Source: F23-B02 sp963610045
GTDB taxonomy: Bacteria > Bacillota > Clostridia > Oscillospirales > Oscillospiraceae
DNA: 7,437 nucleotides
Reading direction: 5' to 3'
Assembly (NCBI GenBank): GCA_963610045.1
Contig: CAVDMS010000077.1
Coordinates: 1 to 7,437 of the forward strand
Made by a program: the position numbers and the translations under genes. The notes beneath the pieces were generated by a model. The model did no database searches. It was not told where the DNA came from and was given only the letters and a program-made list of their open reading frames with translations. This document shows positions 4,304 through 7,437 of this stretch, one piece after another. Position 1 is the first letter of the stretch; every line of letters starts with the position of its first letter.

Positions 4304-4546
4304 TTAATTATCCTTGCCGAATGCACGACAAACTTCCTCAAGCTCCAGGCCTTCTATAGCTGCTCTCACTTCAAGGATATAAAGATATTTGCCCATCACT
4401 GCCGCCTGTTCTCTCAAAAGCTCGACAGGACAATTAAGCTCAAAATCGAGCTTGCTTGCATCATGCTTTACGAGCAGCTTGTGAAGCTTTGTATATTTTT
4501 CTTTAAGGTCTCTGTATTCGGCTCTCATGCGTTCTTTGTAGTTCAT
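4304..4546 (-). CDS. Small phage protein, crAss001_48-related-like, 80 aa
   Basis: The protein is short, soluble and helical: MNYKERMRAEYRDLKEKYTK (1-20), LHKLLVKHDASKLDFELNCP (21-40), VELLREQAAVMGKYLYILEV (41-60) and RAAIEGLELEEVCRAFGKDN (61-80). From memory it closely resembles a group of phage proteins annotated as crAss001_48-related, found across unrelated gut phages. These have the same KERM-AEY start, the CP-ELLREQA motif and the LEVRA-IEG end. Function is unknown; two helical hairpins with a conserved Asn-Cys-Pro turn suggest a small structural or host-takeover protein. ATG 4546 has GGAGG eight bases upstream. It stands between the tail genes and the lysis leader and is not coupled downstream. 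Confidence 0.85.
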   Translation of the reverse strand: MNYKERMRAEYRDLKEKYTKLHKLLVKHDASKLDFELNCPVELLREQAAVMGKYLYILEVRAAIEGLELEEVCRAFGKDN

Positions 4547-4651
4547 TTAATCATCCTCCGATTTAATTAAGCTTCTCCAAAATAGAACGAGTTCGCAGAG
4601 CAAACCCATTCCGCAGCGCTCGAAGCTCGTGCTAATGATGCAGCGTTTCAT
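4547..4651 (-). CDS. Possible 34-codon small ORF ahead of the 80-aa gene
   Basis: A 34-codon ORF runs from ATG 4651 to TAA 4547-4549, and the next gene's ATG follows without a gap. It reads MKRCIISTSFERCGMGLLCE and LVLFWRSLIKSEDD. Its last codons contain the GGAGG of the next gene, so it could couple translation to it. No good ribosome binding site precedes ATG 4651. The hydrophobic middle (MGLLCELVLFWRSLI) could be membrane-active. This fills most of a 117-base gap that otherwise holds no gene. It may simply be a chance reading of the leader. Confidence 0.3.
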   Translation of the reverse strand: MKRCIISTSFERCGMGLLCELVLFWRSLIKSEDD

Positions 4652-4663
4652 TCTGAGAATGGC

Positions 4664-5059
4664 TCAACTATTCTCAACCGGCTCCCATCCGTAAATGTCG
4701 GGGGCATATACGTTGCCGTCAACAGTGCAGACATAATGCCGTCCGTTGTAGGTCACCTTGTCGCCGATGCTGTATGCATCGTGAGCACCCGACGGCTGAA
4801 CCCATGCGGGATATTCCTCAACACTGACCGCTGTCCACAGCGCCGGAGCTGCGGTCGGCATCCAGTCGGCAAGCGCCGTGTGTGCCTGTATGCACTTGTA
4901 AAGCGAGCTGTCATAGCGCGCTCTGTCACCAACGGCATATGACCTGCCTGCTACCCATTCCGGGAACAGTTCTACGGCAGCCAAAGCGCTCTCATCGCTC
5001 ATGGCGGTAGCCGCTGATTCTATCTTGCTGCGGTAAGCTACCGCTTCTGCTCGCGTCAT
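4664..5059 (-). CDS. Tail-associated protein with two CBM5/12-like carbohydrate-binding repeats
   Basis: After a helical N-terminus (1-33, RSKIESAATAMSDESALAAV) come two tandem modules. The first (about 35-78) has YAVGDRARYDSSLYKCIQAH, a WMPTAAPALW segment and conserved aromatics. The second (about 86-127) has YSIGDKVTYNGRHYVC and YGWEPV. The Tyr-x-x-Gly-Asp, Tyr-x-Gly-x-x-Tyr-x-Cys and terminal Trp pattern is that of CBM family 5/12, which binds chitin or related beta-linked sugars through stacked aromatics. In phages such modules sit on tail-tip or accessory proteins that contact wall or surface sugars. ATG 5059 overlaps the stop of the upstream gene (ATGA) with GGGAGG six bases before it. 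The ligand cannot be told from sequence alone. Confidence 0.85.
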   Translation of the reverse strand: MTRAEAVAYRSKIESAATAMSDESALAAVELFPEWVAGRSYAVGDRARYDSSLYKCIQAHTALADWMPTAAPALWTAVSVEEYPAWVQPSGAHDAYSIGDKVTYNGRHYVCTVDGNVYAPDIYGWEPVENS

Positions 5060-5280
5060 GTCACGCCTCCCGTGATTATCCTCAGCGCTTCAGCGTCGGT
5101 GATATCCTCGCCGTTATCGGGTGAATCGATCTCCGACCAACGGTCCGCACTGTCGGCAGCTACGCAATGCCAAACGGTCGCTCCGCCGTCATTGGTGAGA
5201 GCTTTGCCCTCGTCCGCCGTGAGCAGGATGCGCTCAAGCGATGCGCCGTTTACGGTATTTATAACTCTGCCTATTGTCAT
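5056..5280 (-). CDS. Small tail-region protein, 74 aa
   Basis: This 74-residue protein has no membrane span or catalytic motif. It has a beta-rich start (MTIGRVINTVNGASLERILL), the segment TADEGKALTNDGGATVWHCV (21-40), then DSADRWSEID and an acidic, helical tail. Proteins with the TADEGKALTNDG and CV-x-DS-x-x-W-x-EID pattern are familiar between fibre genes and XkdX-like genes in clostridial phages and have no assigned role. The start at 5280 overlaps the upstream stop (ATGA), with GGAGGA about six bases before it, and its own stop overlaps the next start, so it is translated as part of the tail-fibre unit. An accessory or chaperone role for the fibre is possible. Confidence 0.82.
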   Translation of the reverse strand: MTIGRVINTVNGASLERILLTADEGKALTNDGGATVWHCVAADSADRWSEIDSPDNGEDITDAEALRIITGGVT

Positions 5281-6032
5281 GCCGTTTCCTCCGTCTCTAC
5301 AATGCTTGTGATAATTGTCCCACCTGCGGCGTATGCCGTTCCGTTGTACTCCGTGTCCTCCGCTGCCTTAACAATGATCGTTGCATTTGTCGCCCCGTTG
5401 CGAATATTCGCCATAAAGGCATCCGCATTTTCGCCCGTGGTATAGATCGTTATGACAAGACCCGATTGTGTGCATTGATTAAAACTGCTTGTACTTGCGG
5501 TTGTTATCGAGTAACCAACGGAACCGATAGACACCGTCTCAAGGGATGTGCATTGACAAAAAGTGCCGTTTGGCAGCCTCGTGACCTTCGGCAAAGCTAT
5601 GCTTTTCAGTGCGAGCGCATTGTCAAAGCAGTATCCGTCGCCGGACGGGTAGTTGATATTCGTGACGTTCTCCGTTCCTGTCACCTCTTCCACGTTCGAC
5701 TTTGTAAGCCACGACCTTGCAAGCGTCGTGACCGTGGGCATGAGCTTGACCTTCTTCAGCTGTCTGAACCCAAACGGCGTCCATGTCTCGACGCTGTATG
5801 TGCCGAATATGGCATAGGGAGCGACGGTCCCGTAAAGCGTACATTCCGTAGGCTGATTTTTGCTGTCAACCGCGTCGAATACCACGCCTGCCGAAATGCC
5901 TGCGCCGCCGTCCTTTGTGTTCTCGACAACAATATCCGATTCGCAGTATTTGCCGGAGGTTTTGAGGGTTTTTGTACCGCTCTCGGTAAGCTCCGCGACG
6001 GTGCTGCCCTTGTACTTTACCGTCACACTCAT
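5277..6032 (-). CDS. Tail fibre/adhesin with BspA-type leucine-rich repeats, 251 aa
   Basis: Residues 1-40 (VTVKYKGSTVAELTESGTKT, then LKTSGKYCESDIVVENT) form a small N-terminal domain seen at the start of many clostridial phage fibre proteins. Residues 90-190 carry BspA/TpLRR-like repeats: LKKVKLMPTVTTLARSWL, VTNINYPSGDGYCFDNALAL, KSIALPKVTRLPNGTFCQCT and SLETVSIGSVGYS. The C-terminal part (190-251) has ITIYTTGENADAFMANIRNG and an EYNGTAYAAGG turn before a beta-rich end. Such repeats usually mediate attachment, so this is probably receptor recognition at the tail tip. ATG 6032 overlaps the upstream stop (ATGA) with GAGGGGG seven bases upstream. The cysteines at 159 and 161 could form a local disulfide. 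The exact receptor is not predictable. Confidence 0.82.
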   Translation of the reverse strand: MSVTVKYKGSTVAELTESGTKTLKTSGKYCESDIVVENTKDGGAGISAGVVFDAVDSKNQPTECTLYGTVAPYAIFGTYSVETWTPFGFRQLKKVKLMPTVTTLARSWLTKSNVEEVTGTENVTNINYPSGDGYCFDNALALKSIALPKVTRLPNGTFCQCTSLETVSIGSVGYSITTASTSSFNQCTQSGLVITIYTTGENADAFMANIRNGATNATIIVKAAEDTEYNGTAYAAGGTIITSIVETEETA

Positions 6033-6817
6033 TCGACCGCCCCCTCATACTTCGGCAGTGTTGCAAGGGTGAGATAACCGCTGTCGTTTGTGAGCTGAGA
6101 GGTTTTTGACGGAATGTCGGTTTTCTCGGCGTAGTTTGACAAATCTATTGCGGCTTTCGTGTCCTCGACGATCTCCGCTTTGTCCGCTGCCGTCCAATAG
6201 TCAACGCCCTTCACGGGTGTGTATCCGTCTACGCCGTCAAAATCGCCGCTCGCTTTTGCTTTTGCAAGCGCTTCATCAATTGCCTGCGCCAATTCGGATT
6301 TTGCTACTGCGCCGACTTCCTCAGCTGTATATGTAGGCTTTTGGGGAGCTTTAGCCCATTCTGCAACAGTAGGATCATTTTCCTCTACGGGGTGTTCTTT
6401 TAAATAATCTTCTACTGCTTGCTCTATATCTTCGGGAGAAACGGTCCCGATATCATTCAGCTTCTCCATGATCTGAGCATATACGTCCGGAGCTGGAGCA
6501 GCGGGCGATCCATCGGATGAAGTAACAGAGCTAATGCACGGAATATTCGCCGAGGTTGATGTTCGCAGGTTTCCGGCAAACACGCCAACCGAGAGCATAC
6601 GCCCACTATGCACAACCGGCACAGCTACAGCGTTCCCGCTAAAAATTATGTCGCTGTAATCAGTCCCGTTTATGAATCTTGCGGTTTTTTGTTCGTATGC
6701 ATCCCATTCCGCATCAAAAGAAAACTCGACAACGTAGTCGCTGTTACCGCACACAATACCAGTAGAAGCGACAAGGCGAGCTATTTTGTTTATGATTGAT
6801 ATTTTGATTGTAGGCAT
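6029..6817 (-). CDS. BppU-like baseplate/tail-fibre protein, 262 aa
   Basis: Residues 1-100 are a beta-rich N-terminal domain with VVEFSFDAEWDAYEQKTARF, IIFSGNAVAVPVV and SVGVFAGNLRTSTSANIPCI, like the first domain of BppU-type baseplate upper proteins that dock on the tail tip. A Pro/Ala-rich linker leads into the helical segment DVYAQIMEKLNDIGTVSPED (111-130) and an acidic helix. Residues 145-225 have VAEWAKAPQKPTYTAEEVGA and a collagen-like FDGVDGYTPVKGVDYWT turn. The end carries DIPSKTSQLTNDSGYLT (234-250), a motif of phage fibre shafts. The start at 6817 lies six bases after the upstream stop, whose TGA is part of the GAGGT binding site. It is probably a trimeric or hexameric fibre part between tail hub and receptor-binding tip. 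Confidence 0.82.
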   Translation of the reverse strand: MPTIKISIINKIARLVASTGIVCGNSDYVVEFSFDAEWDAYEQKTARFINGTDYSDIIFSGNAVAVPVVHSGRMLSVGVFAGNLRTSTSANIPCISSVTSSDGSPAAPAPDVYAQIMEKLNDIGTVSPEDIEQAVEDYLKEHPVEENDPTVAEWAKAPQKPTYTAEEVGAVAKSELAQAIDEALAKAKASGDFDGVDGYTPVKGVDYWTAADKAEIVEDTKAAIDLSNYAEKTDIPSKTSQLTNDSGYLTLATLPKYEGAVE

Positions 6818-6823
6818 AATACC

Positions 6824-7437
6824 TCACTTCCATCGGCCATACACGGCAATGTGTACCGTCGCTGATACATTGGTTGCTACCGCATCCAGAGCAAGAATCC
6901 ATACTCCCGCTGCCGTCGCGGTGCATGGCCCCGTTCGTGCAACTGTCATATTGTCGATACCGCCGCCCGAAACTGTTACAACGGGCGTTGCTGCAAAAGC
7001 AAAGGGGAGGGCTACTTGAAGTACATCGGAATAGTAGAATCCCATATAATTGTTTGTCGTGGCATTTATCCCGCTCGCAGTGTAAGTGCCCCAACATTCA
7101 GCAGCGCCGCTATTCCATTTACGCCATGTCCAAATTTCGTTTGCACCTTGTTCAACAACATAATCATTAATTGCCTCAGCCTTTTCAGCTGCTAAACTCC
7201 AGTCTGTAACATTTGTTTCGGATATATTATCTAACACATCTTGATTTGATGTTACAGCAGCGCCGGGGCCTCCTGTAAAGCTCGCTGAATTTTCTGAAGC
7301 ACTTTCAATATTGCAACCAAGCTCAACGCCGCCGGAGATATTCCACTCAAAATCGGTTATAAATGATTTAACAACGCCGCCCTTATGCGTAGCTCCGACA
7401 TAATCGCCGTATTCTATAAGTGGGTAGCCCATAAAGG
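6824..7437 (-). CDS. C-terminal part of a large tail-tip protein with gp53-like end (partial)
   Basis: The reading frame is open to the window edge, and the ATG at 7432 has no ribosome binding site, so it is probably internal. The visible 203 residues begin with MGYPLIEYGDYVGATHKGGV and SFITDFEWNISGGVELGCNIE. These resemble the last part of phage minor structural/tail-endopeptidase proteins, where beta-strands close the hub domain. A Ser/Ala/Gly linker follows with a helix around 65-92. Then comes a C-terminal domain (about 97-202) with EIWTWRKWNSGAAECWGTY, LPFAFAATPVVTVSG, and the final TVHIAVYGRWK. This resembles the gp53-like/H-type lectin domain at the end of tail fibres. A hub protein fused to its own receptor-binding end is the likeliest reading. 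The missing N-terminal part should lie upstream of the window. Confidence 0.82.
   Translation of the reverse strand, partial: FMGYPLIEYGDYVGATHKGGVVKSFITDFEWNISGGVELGCNIESASENSASFTGGPGAAVTSNQDVLDNISETNVTDWSLAAEKAEAINDYVVEQGANEIWTWRKWNSGAAECWGTYTASGINATTNNYMGFYYSDVLQVALPFAFAATPVVTVSGGGIDNMTVARTGPCTATAAGVWILALDAVATNVSATVHIAVYGRWK

Noticed and set aside
4654..4676. Hairpin TGAGAAT/ATTCTCA over the stop of the CBM-like gene as a terminator
   Set aside because: The stem is only seven AT-rich pairs and there is no T-run on the minus strand.
5274..6077. Long plus-strand open frame opposite the leucine-rich repeat fibre gene (267 codons)
   Set aside because: It is Cys/Arg-rich in the way of a shadow frame and lies opposite a gene coupled on both sides by ATGA overlaps.
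4664..7437. Diversity-generating retroelement target in the tail genes
   Set aside because: No reverse transcriptase, no template repeat and no variable C-type-lectin-like end are visible in the window.

Overview
The window looks like the late-gene end of a temperate tailed phage or prophage from a gut- or rumen-type Firmicute, probably class Clostridia. The phage assignment rests on an ordered tail, lysis and attachment-site layout. The host guess rests on a clostridial-type tRNA-Ala(GGC) 3' end, strong AGGAGG-like ribosome binding sites and the style of the small phage proteins. Every supported gene lies on the minus strand, so transcription runs from the right edge to the left edge.

Region by region, in transcription order: (1) 7437 to 4664 is the tail-tip and receptor-binding module. 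It holds the C-terminal part of a large tail protein ending in a gp53-like beta-domain, a BppU-like baseplate/fibre protein, an N-terminal fibre domain joined to BspA-type leucine-rich repeats, a small linker protein, and a protein with two CBM5/12-like carbohydrate-binding repeats. The first pair is 6 nt apart and the other junctions are 4-nt ATGA overlaps, so this is one translationally coupled unit. (2) 4651 to 4304 holds a possible 34-codon ORF and a small conserved phage protein resembling the crAss001_48-related family. (3) 4303 to 4163 is a gene-free, hairpin-rich stretch directly ahead of the lysis genes. (4) 4162 to 2899 is the lysis cassette: CHAP-type endolysin, XhlA-like membrane-anchored protein, and a 59-residue holin candidate. 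(5) 2877 to 2535 holds a small unknown protein overlapping a helix-turn-helix protein, closed by a terminator. A second terminator follows at once. (6) 2411 to 206 is an accessory cassette of five small genes between the lysis region and the attachment site. At least two look like virion surface or virion/membrane proteins: a jelly-roll-like protein, and a protein with one membrane span, a long helix and many cysteines. (7) 205 to 1 is the attachment region: a cluster of TTGAGCA-type heptamers (candidate integrase arm sites), a strong plus-strand terminator, and the 3' 45 bases of tRNA-Ala(GGC), including CCA.

The genes fit one programme: bind the cell-wall or surface carbohydrate, assemble the tail tip, then lyse the host. 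The left cassette has its own terminators and a dyad element, so it may be expressed separately. The seven bases left of the tRNA segment do not rebuild a proper anticodon stem. The junction may therefore be a phage attP or a phage-host junction rather than an intact host tRNA, but the window is too short on that side to decide. No integrase, terminase, capsid gene, CRISPR array or insertion sequence is visible.
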